Below are positions 53,164 through 62,998 of a stretch of DNA of 64,000 nucleotides, one piece after another (within the stretch, counting starts at the first letter, position 1; each line of letters opens with the position of its first letter). The notes beneath the pieces are model-generated. The model worked only from the letters and a program-made list of their open reading frames with translations. It was not told the origin of the DNA and ran no database searches. Position numbers and translations under genes: made by a program. The DNA is from Thermohalobaculum xanthum (GTDB lineage: Bacteria > Pseudomonadota > Alphaproteobacteria > Rhodobacterales > Rhodobacteraceae), in NCBI RefSeq assembly GCF_016623495.1, contig NZ_JAEHHL010000008.1:186001-250000 (forward strand), written 5' to 3'.

Positions 53164-54072
53164 ATGACGACCGAGATTCTCAATCCGCCCCCGGCATCCC
53201 CGCGCGGGCTGGGCGACGAGGGCCGGGGCCTCCTCCTCGTCGGGCTGGCCGCGGTGGTGTGGAGCTTTGGCGGCGCCATCGCCCGCAGCATCGGCGTGGC
53301 CGACGACTGGACGGTGGTGTTCTGGCGCGCCCTGTGGGCGGGAGCGTTCCTGCTTGGGTTCATGCTCTGGCGCGACGGCCCGCGCGGGACGCTGCGCCTG
53401 GTCGCGGGCATCAGGCTGCCCGGGCTGGGTGTGGCGCTGTGCTTCACCACCGCCTCGACCGCGTTCATCCTGGCGCTCGCGCACACGACGGTGGCCAACA
53501 TCCTGCTGATGCAGGCGGGCGTGCCCCTGATCGCGGCACTGATCGGCTGGATCCTGTTTCGCGAGCGGGTGGCGGGGCCCACCTGGATCGCGATCGCGGC
53601 GGTGATCGCGGGTGTCGGCATCATGGTCTCGGACACGCTGGGCGGACAGGTCTCGCCCATGGGCGACGGGCTCGCGCTCCTGATCTCGGTCGCGCTCGCC
53701 TCGGCGACGGTGATCACCCGCCGGCACGCGCATATCCGCATGGTGCCGGCAGTCTTCCTCGGCACGCTGATCTCGGCGGCGGTCGCGGGGTCGCTGGCGG
53801 GCGGCTTCGCCGTCGGGGCGCGCGACATGGGCCTGCTGGCGGCCTTTGGCGCGCTCAACCTGGGGCTGGGGCTCGCGCTTTTCGTCACGGGCGCGCGACT
53901 TGCGCCGGCGGCGCTGACGGCGCTCGTCGGCACGCTCGAGCCGGTGCTCGGCCCCTTCTGGGTCTGGCTCGTGCATGCCGAGCTGCCCTCGGCCCGCACG
54001 GTCGCGGGCGGCTCGGTCATCCTCGCCGCGCTGCTTGCACACATGGCCTGGCAGGCGATGCGGCGGCGCTGA
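53164..54072 (+). CDS. DMT-family (EamA) permease
   Basis: 302 residues with ten hydrophobic segments and two EamA repeats (about 22-150 and 160-295). It lacks similarity to the permease at 83-1003 beyond the family pattern. Substrate unknown. It converges on the SDR gene, seven bases apart. Confidence 0.88.
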   Translation: MTTEILNPPPASPRGLGDEGRGLLLVGLAAVVWSFGGAIARSIGVADDWTVVFWRALWAGAFLLGFMLWRDGPRGTLRLVAGIRLPGLGVALCFTTASTAFILALAHTTVANILLMQAGVPLIAALIGWILFRERVAGPTWIAIAAVIAGVGIMVSDTLGGQVSPMGDGLALLISVALASATVITRRHAHIRMVPAVFLGTLISAAVAGSLAGGFAVGARDMGLLAAFGALNLGLGLALFVTGARLAPAALTALVGTLEPVLGPFWVWLVHAELPSARTVAGGSVILAALLAHMAWQAMRRR

Positions 54073-54078
54073 GGCGCG

Positions 54079-54825
54079 TCAATCCCCGAGCGGATCGAAG
54101 GACACGCCGCCGAAGGTCTGCTCGACCGGCTGCAACTCGATGGCACTCACATTGACATGGGCGGGTGCCGAGGCGGCGAAGAGGATCGCCGCTGCCACGT
54201 CCTCGGGGGCAAGCTCGCGGATGCGGGTCGTCTTGAGGCGCGCGCGCGTGGCGGGATCCCGAGGGATCGCGGCGTCGTAGAACTCGGTCGCGACGCGGCC
54301 CGGCTGGATTTCGGTCACCCGGATGCCGGTTCCCCGCAGTTCGAGTCGCAGGTTGCGCGACAGCTGCCGCACCGCCCCCTTCGAGGCGCCGTAGATCGCC
54401 GACTGGTTCGGGTAGAGCCCGGCGACCGAGCCCAGGTTGACCACATGCCCCCTGCCCCGCGCCCGCATGCCCGGCAGGAACACGCGCAGCACCTGCAGCA
54501 GCGCCGCGACATTCACGCCGATGGTGCGCGCGATGTCATCCTCGGTCGCGCCGTCGAGCCCGGCGATCCCCGCGCCCAGCCCCGCATTGTTCACCAGCAG
54601 GTCGGGCGCGACCTCGCCCGCCAGCCGCTCGAGCGCGCCGGTGTCGGTCACGTCCAGCGCATGTGCGACCGCCCCGGTCTCGGCAGAAAGCGCACGCAGC
54701 CGGTCCGCCCGGCGCGCGACCGCATGCACATGCCACCCCGCCTCCGCCAGCGCCCGCACCGTCGCCGCCCCGATCCCAGAGGAAGCACCGGTGACCAGCG
54801 CCACCCGTCCCGCCGTCTCGCTCAT
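54079..54825 (-). CDS. Short-chain dehydrogenase/reductase (YdfG-like)
   Basis: 248 residues of a classical SDR. The NAD(P)-binding TGASSGIG is near residue 13, NNAG near 82, Ser in NLGSVAG and the YxxxK in YGASK. FYDAAIP and the C-terminal ALAPEDVA-type end (ELAPEDVAAAI) resemble the serine/3-hydroxy acid dehydrogenase YdfG group. The ATG at 54825 gives the family start. On its own strand a TAGGGT box lies 30 bases upstream. Confidence 0.9.
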   Translation of the reverse strand: MSETAGRVALVTGASSGIGAATVRALAEAGWHVHAVARRADRLRALSAETGAVAHALDVTDTGALERLAGEVAPDLLVNNAGLGAGIAGLDGATEDDIARTIGVNVAALLQVLRVFLPGMRARGRGHVVNLGSVAGLYPNQSAIYGASKGAVRQLSRNLRLELRGTGIRVTEIQPGRVATEFYDAAIPRDPATRARLKTTRIRELAPEDVAAAILFAASAPAHVNVSAIELQPVEQTFGGVSFDPLGD

Positions 54826-54969
54826 GTCGCTCTTCCCTCTCTGCCGCGGCGTCGACCCTAGCCTCGGCGCGTCGCCGCGCCAACCGCGGCTCGACCGCAT
54901 GAAACGGGTGTCCCCGGTCTCGCCCGGTTCCTACCGTCGACGCGACAACGGATCGAAGGAGACGCAACC

Positions 54970-55722
54970 ATGAGACTTGACGGCAAGACCCTGATCGTCA
55001 CCGGCGCGAGCAGCGGGATCGGCGCGGCCGCCGCCCGGCTGTTCGCGGACGAGGGCGCGCGGCTGGTGCTGGGCGCGCGTCGCGAGAACCTGCTCGACGC
55101 AGCCGCCGCGCAGATCACCGCGGCGGGAGGCCAGGCCCGCTGGCTCGCGGGCGACGTCGGCGACGAAGATTATGCGCGCGGCCTCGTCCGGCTGGCCGAG
55201 GACGCCTTCGGCGGGCTCGACGGCGCGTTCAACAATGCCGGGATGGTCGGCGATCTCCTCCCCGCGCCCGATCTTGACAGCGCAACCTGGCAGGAGGTGC
55301 TCCGCACCAACCTGACCGGCGCCTTCCTTGCCGCCAAGCACCAGATCCCGGCGCTGCGGCGGCGCGGGGGCGGCGCCATCCTGTTCACTTCGTCCTTCGT
55401 CGGAACGACGCGCGCCGGGTTGCCCGGCATGGCGGCCTATGCCAGTTCCAAGGCCGGGCTGAGGGGCCTTGTCCAATCTCTCGCTGCCGAGCATGGCCAC
55501 GAGGGGATCCGGATCAACGCGCTCCTGCCCGGCGGCACGCTGACCGCGATGGCCGGCGACGACCCGGCCGGGCATGACGCGATCGCGGCGCTCCACCCGC
55601 TCGGGCGCATGGCCCAGCCGGAGGAAATCGCGCGTGCGGCGCTCTTCCTCCTCTCCGATGACGCCTCGTTCGTCAGCGGCAGCGCCATGCTCGCCGACGG
55701 CGCGCTGTCGGCGCGGCTCTGA
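54970..55722 (+). CDS. Short-chain dehydrogenase/reductase
   Basis: 250 residues of a classical SDR with TGASSGIGAA at about 12-21, NNAGMVG near 91, Ser in FTSSFVG and YASSK for the catalytic Tyr/Lys. The ending (LFLLSDDASFVSGSAMLADG) is typical of oxidoreductases of the FabG-like group. Substrate unknown. AAGGAG precedes the ATG. It is divergent from the previous SDR gene with 144 bases between, which may hold both promoters. Confidence 0.9.
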   Translation: MRLDGKTLIVTGASSGIGAAAARLFADEGARLVLGARRENLLDAAAAQITAAGGQARWLAGDVGDEDYARGLVRLAEDAFGGLDGAFNNAGMVGDLLPAPDLDSATWQEVLRTNLTGAFLAAKHQIPALRRRGGGAILFTSSFVGTTRAGLPGMAAYASSKAGLRGLVQSLAAEHGHEGIRINALLPGGTLTAMAGDDPAGHDAIAALHPLGRMAQPEEIARAALFLLSDDASFVSGSAMLADGALSARL

Positions 55723-55731
55723 GATACGGCC

Positions 55732-56622
55732 TCAGGGCCACTTCGCCACTGGCGGCAGGCTCATCAGCACGGCCTCCGGGTTGTGCCCGGTCTGGAGGCC
55801 GAACTGCGTGCCGCGATCGTAGACCAGGTTGAACTCGGCATAGCGCCCCCGCTTGACCAGCTGCCATTCGCGGTCGGCCTCGGTCCAGGGCTCGTGCAGG
55901 TGCCTCTCGGTCAGTGGCACGAAGGCCTCGAGAAAGGCGCGGCCCACGTCCTGCGTGAAGGCGAAATCCGCCTCCCAGTCGCCCGTACACAGGTCGTCGT
56001 AGAAGATCCCGCCCACGCCGCGCGGCTCGTTCCAGTGGCGGATCATGAAGTAGTCGTCGGCCCAGGCCTTGAAGCGCGGGAAATACCCGGGGTCGTGGCG
56101 GTCGCAGGCGGCCTTGAGCACACCGTGGAAGAAGGCCGTGTCCTCCTCGACCTCGACCATCGGGTTGAGGTCCGACCCGCCCCCGAACCACCAGCTTTGC
56201 GGGGTCCAGAACATGCGGGTGTTCATGTGCACCGCCGGCGTCTTGGGCGAGCGCATATGCGCCACCAGGCTGATGCCCGAGGCCCAGAACCGCGGGTCCT
56301 CGGCCAGGCCGGGGATCGACTTGCGCGCGGTCAGCGAGCGCTGCGCCTGCTCGCCCAGGCGGCCGTGGACGGTCGAGACATTGACGCCCACCTTCTCGAA
56401 CACCCGCCCGCGCATCACGCTCATCACGCCGCCGCCGCCATCGCCGCCATCGGGCGCGGCGCGCCGGGTTTCCTTGCGTTCGAAGCGGCCGGGCTCCATA
56501 TCGGCATGAGGCCCTTGGGCGAGTTGGTCCTCCAGACGCTCGAAGGCCGCGCAGATATTGTCGCGCAACTCGGTAAACCACGCGCTCGCTCGCTTTTTGC
56601 GGTCGTCGAAATCGTCACTCAT
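55732..56622 (-). CDS. hemF: Coproporphyrinogen III oxidase, oxygen-dependent
   Basis: 296 residues. It converts coproporphyrinogen III to protoporphyrinogen IX with O2 in haem synthesis. HemF signatures include WFGGGSDLNP, DEVEEDTAFFH-like VEVEEDTAFFH, RGVGGIFYDDL and EFNLVYDRGTQFGL near the C-terminus. The ATG at 56622 gives the family N-terminus; earlier codons in the frame are not similar. It converges on the SDR gene and diverges from the ABC pair. Confidence 0.96.
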   Translation of the reverse strand: MSDDFDDRKKRASAWFTELRDNICAAFERLEDQLAQGPHADMEPGRFERKETRRAAPDGGDGGGGVMSVMRGRVFEKVGVNVSTVHGRLGEQAQRSLTARKSIPGLAEDPRFWASGISLVAHMRSPKTPAVHMNTRMFWTPQSWWFGGGSDLNPMVEVEEDTAFFHGVLKAACDRHDPGYFPRFKAWADDYFMIRHWNEPRGVGGIFYDDLCTGDWEADFAFTQDVGRAFLEAFVPLTERHLHEPWTEADREWQLVKRGRYAEFNLVYDRGTQFGLQTGHNPEAVLMSLPPVAKWP

Positions 56623-56699
56623 TCTTCTCGCCTCCGCGTGTCCGGCCAGTGTTAGGCTCCGCCGCGCATCCCGGGCAAGGCCGAAACGGAAAAGATCCA

Positions 56700-58565
56700 A
56701 TGCTGTCGAGACTGATGGACAAGGCCGAGCGGCTGATCGACCCCTATCAGCCCTATGACGAAACGGCGGAGTTCCCCAACCGTCTGCTGCCCTTCGTCTT
56801 CCGGATGCTGCGCCCGGCGCGCGGCGTGCTGGCGGTCTCGATGACGCTTGGCCTGATCTTCGCGCTGATCGAGGCGGCGCTCGCGCGGTTTGCCGGGCAG
56901 CTGGTCGACATCCTGACCAATGCCGACCCGGCGACGCTGTGGCAGGAGCACGGGAGCACTTTCCTGCTGATGGGCGCGGTCGTGCTGCTGATCCGGCCCG
57001 CCGTCCTGATCATCGAAACCATCGTCTCGGGCCAGGGCTACTACGCGCCGATGGGGGCGCTGGTGCGCTGGCGGACGCATCGCAAGATGCTGCGCCAGTC
57101 GCTCGGCTTCTTCTCGGACGACTTCGCCGGGCGGATCGCCAACAAGCAGGTCCAGCTGGCGCCGGCGCTCAACGACTCGGTCTACCAGGTCACGTCCGAG
57201 CTCTGGTACGCGCTGATCTTCTTGGCGGGCACCACCCTGATCTTCATCGAGACCGACGCGCGCCTGCTGATCCCCCTCGGGATCTGGTTCGCGAGCTTCC
57301 TCGCGGCCGCATGCCACTTCATCCCGCGCATCACGCGGCAGGGCAAGCGCGTGGCCGAGGCGCGATCGCGGCTCACGGGGCGCATCGTCGACAGCTATGC
57401 CAACATCCAGACGGTCAAGCTCTTCGCCCATGCCGAGCGCGAGGAGGAATACGCCCGCGAGGCGCTCGAGGACTTCCGCTGGACCTTCGCCGGGCAGACG
57501 CGGCTCTACACCCGGCTGCAGGTGGCGATGAGCCTGCTCTCGACGCTGCTGATCGGCGGGGTGATCGGCACGGCGGTATACCTGTGGCAGGGCAACGCGG
57601 TCTCGGTCGGGCTGATCGCCACGGCCGCGGCGCTGGTGCTCCGGCTCAACGGCATGGTCGACTGGATCATGGGCATGCTGACCATGCTGTTCCAGAACAT
57701 CGGCACGGTCTACGAGGGGATGGAGACGGTGAGCCAGCCGCTGCGCCTGCGCGACCGGGCCGAGGCCAGGCCGCTGCGCCTGACCCAAGGCGAGGTGCGC
57801 TTCGAGGGCGTCGCCCACCACTACGGCCGGCATGGCGGCGGGATCGAGGGCATCGACCTGACCATCCGCGGCGGCGAGCGGGTCGGCCTCGTCGGCCCCT
57901 CGGGCGCGGGGAAGTCGACGCTGGTCAACCTGGTCCTGCGCTTCTTCGACCCCGACGAGGGCCGGGTGCTGATCGACGGGCAGGATCTGCGCGACGTGAC
58001 GCAGGATTCCGTCCGCGCGCAGATCGCCATGGTGACGCAGGACACTTCGCTGCTGCATCGCTCGATTCGCGACAACATCCGCTACGGCCGCCCCGACGCG
58101 ACGGACGACGAGATCATGGCCGCCGTCGCGCGGGTCCATGCCGACAGCTTCATCCCCGATCTGACCGACCAGCAGGGGCGCCGCGGCCTCGACGCCTTCG
58201 TGGGCGAGCGCGGCGTCAAGCTGTCGGGCGGCCAGCGCCAGCGCATCGCCTTCGCCCGCGCGGTCCTGAAGGACGCGCCGATCCTGATCCTCGACGAGGC
58301 GACCTCGGCCCTCGATTCCGAAATCGAGGCCGCGATCCAGGACGAGATCGGCGACCTGATGGAGGGCAAGACCGTCATCGCCATCGCCCACCGGCTCTCG
58401 ACCATCCAGCGCATGGACCGCATCGTGGTGCTCGACCGCGGCCGCGTGGCCGAGGATGGCAGCCATGACGAGCTGCTGGCGGCGAACGGCCTCTACGCCC
58501 GCCTCTGGGCTCACCAGTCGGGCGGCTTCATCGACGCGAGCAGCGAATCGGCGGCGGCGGAATGA
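56700..58565 (+). CDS. ABC half-transporter (exporter type), subunit 1
   Basis: 621 residues with an N-terminal six-helix exporter domain (about 45-330) and a C-terminal ATPase. Walker A GPSGAGKS is about 399-406, signature LSGGQ about 507, Walker B with catalytic Glu LDEATS about 530. It forms a heterodimer, most likely with the next gene (ATGA overlap). TAGGCT at 56653-56658 may be its -10. The substrate is unknown; the pair resembles lipid or multidrug exporters of the MsbA/MdlAB kind. Confidence 0.93.
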   Translation: MLSRLMDKAERLIDPYQPYDETAEFPNRLLPFVFRMLRPARGVLAVSMTLGLIFALIEAALARFAGQLVDILTNADPATLWQEHGSTFLLMGAVVLLIRPAVLIIETIVSGQGYYAPMGALVRWRTHRKMLRQSLGFFSDDFAGRIANKQVQLAPALNDSVYQVTSELWYALIFLAGTTLIFIETDARLLIPLGIWFASFLAAACHFIPRITRQGKRVAEARSRLTGRIVDSYANIQTVKLFAHAEREEEYAREALEDFRWTFAGQTRLYTRLQVAMSLLSTLLIGGVIGTAVYLWQGNAVSVGLIATAAALVLRLNGMVDWIMGMLTMLFQNIGTVYEGMETVSQPLRLRDRAEARPLRLTQGEVRFEGVAHHYGRHGGGIEGIDLTIRGGERVGLVGPSGAGKSTLVNLVLRFFDPDEGRVLIDGQDLRDVTQDSVRAQIAMVTQDTSLLHRSIRDNIRYGRPDATDDEIMAAVARVHADSFIPDLTDQQGRRGLDAFVGERGVKLSGGQRQRIAFARAVLKDAPILILDEATSALDSEIEAAIQDEIGDLMEGKTVIAIAHRLSTIQRMDRIVVLDRGRVAEDGSHDELLAANGLYARLWAHQSGGFIDASSESAAAE

Positions 58566-60409
58566 AGTTCTTCGAGCGGCTCATCGACCCCTTTGCGCGC
58601 GCCGACGGCCCGCCGCCGCGGCAGGCGGGCCCCTTCGTGCGCTGGATGCTCAAGGGCACGGGCGGGCCGCTCGGCTGGTTCACGCTGGTCGCCGTGCTCC
58701 TGGGCGCGGCCGAGGCGGTGGCGGCGCTGCTGGTCGGCTGGCTGGTCGATCGCGCGGCGCTCGGCACGGCCGCGGACTTCTTCGACGACTACTGGCTCGA
58801 GACGGCACTGATCCTGCTCTTCTTCCTCGGCGTGCGGCCCGTGCTGATGAGCCTCTCGAGCGGCTTCGTCAGCCGCGCGCTCGGGCCGGGGCTGTTCCTG
58901 CTCGGCACGCAGCGGCTGCATCACCACACGCTCGGCCAGTCGATGGAGTTCTTCAACGACGACTTCGCCGGACGCATCGTGCAGAAGGAGGTGCAGACCG
59001 GCCTCGCCCTCTCGGACGCCATGACCGAGAGCATCAACGCAGTGACCTACGGCATCGCCGCGGTGATCGGCTCGGCGCTGGTGCTGATCGGCACGGACTG
59101 GCGGCTGTTCGTGCCGCTCGCGGTCTGGGGCGTGTTCTATGCCTGGCTGATCCGGCGATACCTGCCGCGGATCCGCCGCCTCTCGCGCGCCAAGGCGGAG
59201 ACGCGGGCGGGCATCACCGGCCAGCTGGTCGACAGCGTCTCGCACATGCAGACCGTCAAGCTCTTCGCCCATGCCGAGCGCGAGGCGGCGGCGGCCGAGG
59301 CCGCGATGACCCGCCACTGGCAGACCGCGCTGGGCTTCGGGCGCGTCGTCTGGCAGTTCCGCACGCTGCTCGCCATCCTTTCGGGCGTGCTGCCGGCCGC
59401 AATGATCGGCATGGCGGTCTGGCTCTGGAGCACGGGCGCGGCGGGACCGGGCGCGATCGCGCTGGCCGGGCTCATCTCGACCCGCCTCAGCCAGATGAGC
59501 GGCTGGATCTCGTTCACCGCGATGAGCATCTTCGCCAATGCGGGCGTGGTCGAGGACGGCATGCGCACGCTCGCGCCGCCCCATGCCATCACCGACCGCG
59601 ACGATGCGGCGGAGCCGGAGACGCTGGCGGGCGAGATCGCCTTCGACGGCGTGAGCTTCGGCTATGGCCGGCCCGAAGGCGGCGGCGTCAGCGGGCTCGA
59701 TATCCACGTCCGGCCGGGCGAGAAGGTCGCGCTCGTCGGCCCGTCGGGCGCGGGGAAGTCGACGACCATCGCGCTCCTGCTGCGGCTCTACGACGTCGAG
59801 GCGGGCCGCATCGCCATCGATGGCATCGACATCCGCGACATCACCCAGAACGGGCTGCGCCGTCACATCGCCACCGTCACGCAGGAGGCGGCGATCTTCA
59901 ACCGCTCGGCGCTCGACAACATCCTCTACGGCCGGCCCGACGCGGGGCACGAGGCCGCCATCGAGGCAGCCCGGCGCGTGCGCGCGCACGACTTCATCCT
60001 CGACCTCGAGGATGGCAAGGGACGGCGCGGCTACCAGGCCCATCTCGGCGAGGACGGCGTCAAGCTCTCGGGCGGACAGCGCCAGCGCATCGCCCTCGCC
60101 CGCGCGGTGCTCAAGGACGCGCCCATCCTCGTCTTCGACGAGGCGACCTCGGCCCTCGATTCGGAAGTCGAGGCCGAGATCCAGGCCGCGCTCGAGGTCG
60201 TGATGGAGGGCAAGACCGTCATCGCCATCGCCCACCGGCTCTCGACCATCCAGCGGATGGACCGAATCATCGTGCTCGACGGCGGCCGGGTGGTCGAAAG
60301 CGGCAGCCACCCCGAACTGCTGGCCGAGGGTGGGCTCTATGCGCGGCTCTGGGCGCGGCAGTCGGGCGGCTTCATCGACGCCTATCCGGGCTCCGAAGCG
60401 GCCGAGTAG
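58562..60409 (+). CDS. ABC half-transporter (exporter type), subunit 2
   Basis: 615 residues with the same layout as subunit 1: six helices, then Walker A GPSGAGKS (about 393-400), LSGGQ (about 502) and FDEATS (about 526). Both subunits keep the catalytic glutamate, so both ATP sites should work. Stretches near VKLFAHAERE and EGKTVIAIAHRLSTIQRMD are identical between the subunits, also at DNA level. The last 28 bases overlap the convergent trmL gene. Confidence 0.93.
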   Translation: MKFFERLIDPFARADGPPPRQAGPFVRWMLKGTGGPLGWFTLVAVLLGAAEAVAALLVGWLVDRAALGTAADFFDDYWLETALILLFFLGVRPVLMSLSSGFVSRALGPGLFLLGTQRLHHHTLGQSMEFFNDDFAGRIVQKEVQTGLALSDAMTESINAVTYGIAAVIGSALVLIGTDWRLFVPLAVWGVFYAWLIRRYLPRIRRLSRAKAETRAGITGQLVDSVSHMQTVKLFAHAEREAAAAEAAMTRHWQTALGFGRVVWQFRTLLAILSGVLPAAMIGMAVWLWSTGAAGPGAIALAGLISTRLSQMSGWISFTAMSIFANAGVVEDGMRTLAPPHAITDRDDAAEPETLAGEIAFDGVSFGYGRPEGGGVSGLDIHVRPGEKVALVGPSGAGKSTTIALLLRLYDVEAGRIAIDGIDIRDITQNGLRRHIATVTQEAAIFNRSALDNILYGRPDAGHEAAIEAARRVRAHDFILDLEDGKGRRGYQAHLGEDGVKLSGGQRQRIALARAVLKDAPILVFDEATSALDSEVEAEIQAALEVVMEGKTVIAIAHRLSTIQRMDRIIVLDGGRVVESGSHPELLAEGGLYARLWARQSGGFIDAYPGSEAAE

Positions 60410-60921
60410 GCCGCGCCCGGGCGGGCGGCACCCAGGCCGCCCAGCTGGCGCAGCGCCTCGGCCGCCGCGATCGCCGCTGCCATGCCGACGTTGAGCGAAC
60501 GTGCCGCCGGCCGCATCGGAATCACCAGCCGCGCGTCGGCGGCAGCGTGGATATGCGTGGGTAGCCCTGCGCTCTCGCGTCCCATCACCAGGCAATCGCC
60601 TGGACGGAACGCAAAGGCGCCCAGCGGCACCGCGCCCTGCGTCGTCAGCGCGACCAGTCGGCCCGGGGGCCGGGCAGCCAGGAAGGCCGCCCAGGAATCA
60701 TGGCGCGTCAGTTCTACGAGGTCGGCATAATCCATCGCCTGGCGTCGCCAGGCCCGCGGGCTGAACGGAAAGCCGCAGGGCTCGACCACGTCCACGGGCA
60801 CGCCGAGGCAGGCGCCAAGCCTCAGGATCGCACCGACATTGGGGGCAATGTCGGGTTCCACCAGCACGATCCGGGGCGGCCGCGGTGGTTCAGGGGGATC
60901 ATTTGGCAAATTTTGCTCCAC
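60382..60921 (-). CDS. trmL: tRNA (cytidine(34)-2'-O)-methyltransferase
   Basis: 179 residues of the SPOUT family. TrmL methylates the 2'-OH of the wobble base in tRNALeu. The pattern LVEPDIAPNVGAILRL, FPFSPRAWRRQAMDY, and the knot MGRESAGLPTHIH and RSLNVGMAAAIA are characteristic. The start is GTG at 60921. The C-terminal 28 bases overlap the ABC gene from the other strand. Confidence 0.9.
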   Translation of the reverse strand: MEQNLPNDPPEPPRPPRIVLVEPDIAPNVGAILRLGACLGVPVDVVEPCGFPFSPRAWRRQAMDYADLVELTRHDSWAAFLAARPPGRLVALTTQGAVPLGAFAFRPGDCLVMGRESAGLPTHIHAAADARLVIPMRPAARSLNVGMAAAIAAAEALRQLGGLGAARPGAAYSAASEPG

Positions 60922-60959
60922 AAACGGCCTGCTGCGGCATTCTGCATCGCGATCTTCGC

Positions 60960-60988
60960 TGGACCGGCCCTCGCAGTCTGGCTAGTTA
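60960..60988 (+). promoter_or_regulatory. Candidate petABC promoter
   Basis: TGGACC, a 17-base spacer and TAGTTA, about 110 bases before the petA GTG. The leader contains a GC-rich stem-loop (CCCCGC/GCGGGG near 61051-61067) before the AAGGAG site. Confidence 0.4.
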
Positions 60989-61098
60989 GAGGCCCATCCT
61001 AGCGGGCGCATGCGCGACGCGCATCCGCGCGTGCCCTGCCGACGAGACCAGCCCCGCACGTCGCGGGGCGCGCATGCACCGAAGAAGGAGAGGCAGAC

Positions 61099-61662
61099 GT
61101 GTCTCACGCAGAACATCACGAGGAAGGCACCCGGCGCGATTTCCTGTACGTCGCGACCGCCGCGACCGGCGCCGTCGTCGCCGGCGCCGCGGTCTGGCCG
61201 CTGATCGATCAGATGAACCCCTCCGCGGACGTGCTCGCGCTCGCCTCGATCGATGTCGATGTCTCGGGGATCGAGGAAGGCACCCAGCTGACCGTGAAAT
61301 GGCGCGGCAAGCCGGTCTTCATCCGTCACCGGACGGCCGAAGAGATCGAGGAAGCCCGCGGGGTCGCGCTCAGCGAGCTCAAGGACCAGAGCGCCGAGAA
61401 CGCGAACCGGCCCGGCGCTGACGCCGCGGACGAGAACCGCGCGCTCGACGACGAGGGCAAGTATCTGGTGATGATGGGCGTCTGCACGCATCTCGGCTGC
61501 GTCCCGCTTGGTGACGGTGCCGGCGATTTCGGCGGCTGGTTCTGCCCCTGCCACGGCTCGCACTACGACACCTCGGGTCGCATCCGCCGGGGCCCGGCGC
61601 CCGAGAACCTGCATATCCCGCAGGCCGCCTTCATCGACGACACGACCATCAAGCTGGGCTGA
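61099..61662 (+). CDS. petA: Rieske iron-sulfur subunit of cytochrome bc1
   Basis: 187 residues. A twin-arginine type N-terminus ([15 protein letters not shown]) and one membrane anchor precede the Rieske domain. The 2Fe-2S ligands are C129 and H131 in CTHLGC and C149/H152 in CPCHGSHYD. It takes electrons from ubiquinol to cytochrome c1. Start is GTG after AAGGAG. First of a three-gene operon. Confidence 0.97.
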   Translation: MSHAEHHEEGTRRDFLYVATAATGAVVAGAAVWPLIDQMNPSADVLALASIDVDVSGIEEGTQLTVKWRGKPVFIRHRTAEEIEEARGVALSELKDQSAENANRPGADAADENRALDDEGKYLVMMGVCTHLGCVPLGDGAGDFGGWFCPCHGSHYDTSGRIRRGPAPENLHIPQAAFIDDTTIKLG

Positions 61663-61672
61663 GGAGGCCACG

Positions 61673-62974
61673 ATGGGACATATTCCTCAGGAGCACTACG
61701 AGCCGAAGACCGGCATCGAGAAATGGCTCCACACCCGCCTGCCCGCGGTGGCGTTGGCGATCGATTTCATGAACTTCCCGACGCCCAAGAACCTCAACTG
61801 GATGTGGATCTGGGGCGTCGTGCTGACGGTCTGCCTCGTCGTGCAGATTGTCACCGGCATCGTGCTGGCCATGCACTACACGCCGCATGTCGACCTGGCC
61901 TTCGCCTCGGTCGAGCACATCATGCGTGACGTGAACGCCGGCTGGCTCCTGCGCTACGTGCACGCGAACGGCGCGTCGATGTTCTTCATCGCCGTCTACG
62001 CCCACATCTTCCGCGGCCTCTACTACGGCTCCTACAAGGCGCCGCGCGAGATCACCTGGATCATCGGCATCCTGATCTACCTGGCCATGATGGCGACGGC
62101 CTTCATGGGCTACGTGCTGCCCTGGGGCCAGATGTCGTTCTGGGGCGCCACGGTGATCACCAACCTGTTCTCGGCCCTGCCGCTGGTCGGCCAGCCGATC
62201 GTGGAGTGGCTTTGGGGCGGCTTCGCCGTCGACAACCCGACGCTGAACCGCTTCTTCTCGCTGCACTACCTGCTGCCCTTCGTGATCGTCGGGCTCGTGG
62301 CAGTGCACATCTGGGCCTTCCACACGACCGGCAACAACAACCCGACCGGGGTCGAGGTCCGGCGCAAGGACCTCGCGACCGCCAAGAAGGACACGGTTCC
62401 GTTCCACCCCTACTACACGATCAAGGACATGTACGCGCTGGTCGTGTTCCTGATCCTGTTCGCGGTGTTCGTGTTCTTCATGCCGAACTACCTCGGCCAC
62501 CCGGACAACTACATCGAGGCCGACCCGCTGGTGACGCCCGCGCATATCGTGCCGGAATGGTACTTCCTGCCGTTCTACGCGATCCTTCGCGCCATCACCT
62601 TCGACATCCTGTTCATCGACTCGAAGCTGGGCGGCGTGATCGCGATGTTCGGCTCGATCGTGGTCATGGCGCTGGCGCCCTGGCTCGACACCAGCCGGGT
62701 GCGCTCGGGCCGCTATCGTCCGCAGTTCAAGTGGTACTTCTGGCTGCTCGTCGCCGACTTCTTCATCCTGATGTGGTGCGGCGGCCAGCCCCCCGAGGGC
62801 CTCGTGCCGACGATCTCGCTGATCGGGACGATCTACTGGTTCGCCTACTTCCTCGTGATCCTGCCGCTGCTGGGGATCATCGAGAAGCCGCAGGCCGAGC
62901 CGGCCACGATCGAGGAAGCCTTCGAGGCCGAACACCCGCCGGCGGACAAGACCGCCGCGACCCCGGCCGAGTGA
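61673..62974 (+). CDS. petB: Cytochrome b of the bc1 complex
   Basis: 433 residues with about eight helices. The Qo-site PEWY is at about 294-297. Haem-binding histidines are in the HANGASMFF and HTTGNNNP regions. It is full-length with a C-terminal tail rich in Glu/Ala. It holds both quinone sites of the complex. It follows petA by 10 bases (GGAGG in between). Confidence 0.98.
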   Translation: MGHIPQEHYEPKTGIEKWLHTRLPAVALAIDFMNFPTPKNLNWMWIWGVVLTVCLVVQIVTGIVLAMHYTPHVDLAFASVEHIMRDVNAGWLLRYVHANGASMFFIAVYAHIFRGLYYGSYKAPREITWIIGILIYLAMMATAFMGYVLPWGQMSFWGATVITNLFSALPLVGQPIVEWLWGGFAVDNPTLNRFFSLHYLLPFVIVGLVAVHIWAFHTTGNNNPTGVEVRRKDLATAKKDTVPFHPYYTIKDMYALVVFLILFAVFVFFMPNYLGHPDNYIEADPLVTPAHIVPEWYFLPFYAILRAITFDILFIDSKLGGVIAMFGSIVVMALAPWLDTSRVRSGRYRPQFKWYFWLLVADFFILMWCGGQPPEGLVPTISLIGTIYWFAYFLVILPLLGIIEKPQAEPATIEEAFEAEHPPADKTAATPAE

Positions 62975-62998
62975 GCGACAGGCGAGGAGAATACGAGA

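Noticed and set aside
56652-58514. Minus-strand frame of about 620 codons opposite ABC subunit 1
   Set aside because: Antisense to a clear ABC transporter with all motifs.
61649-62935. Minus-strand frame opposite cytochrome b
   Set aside because: Antisense to petB, which is fully conserved.
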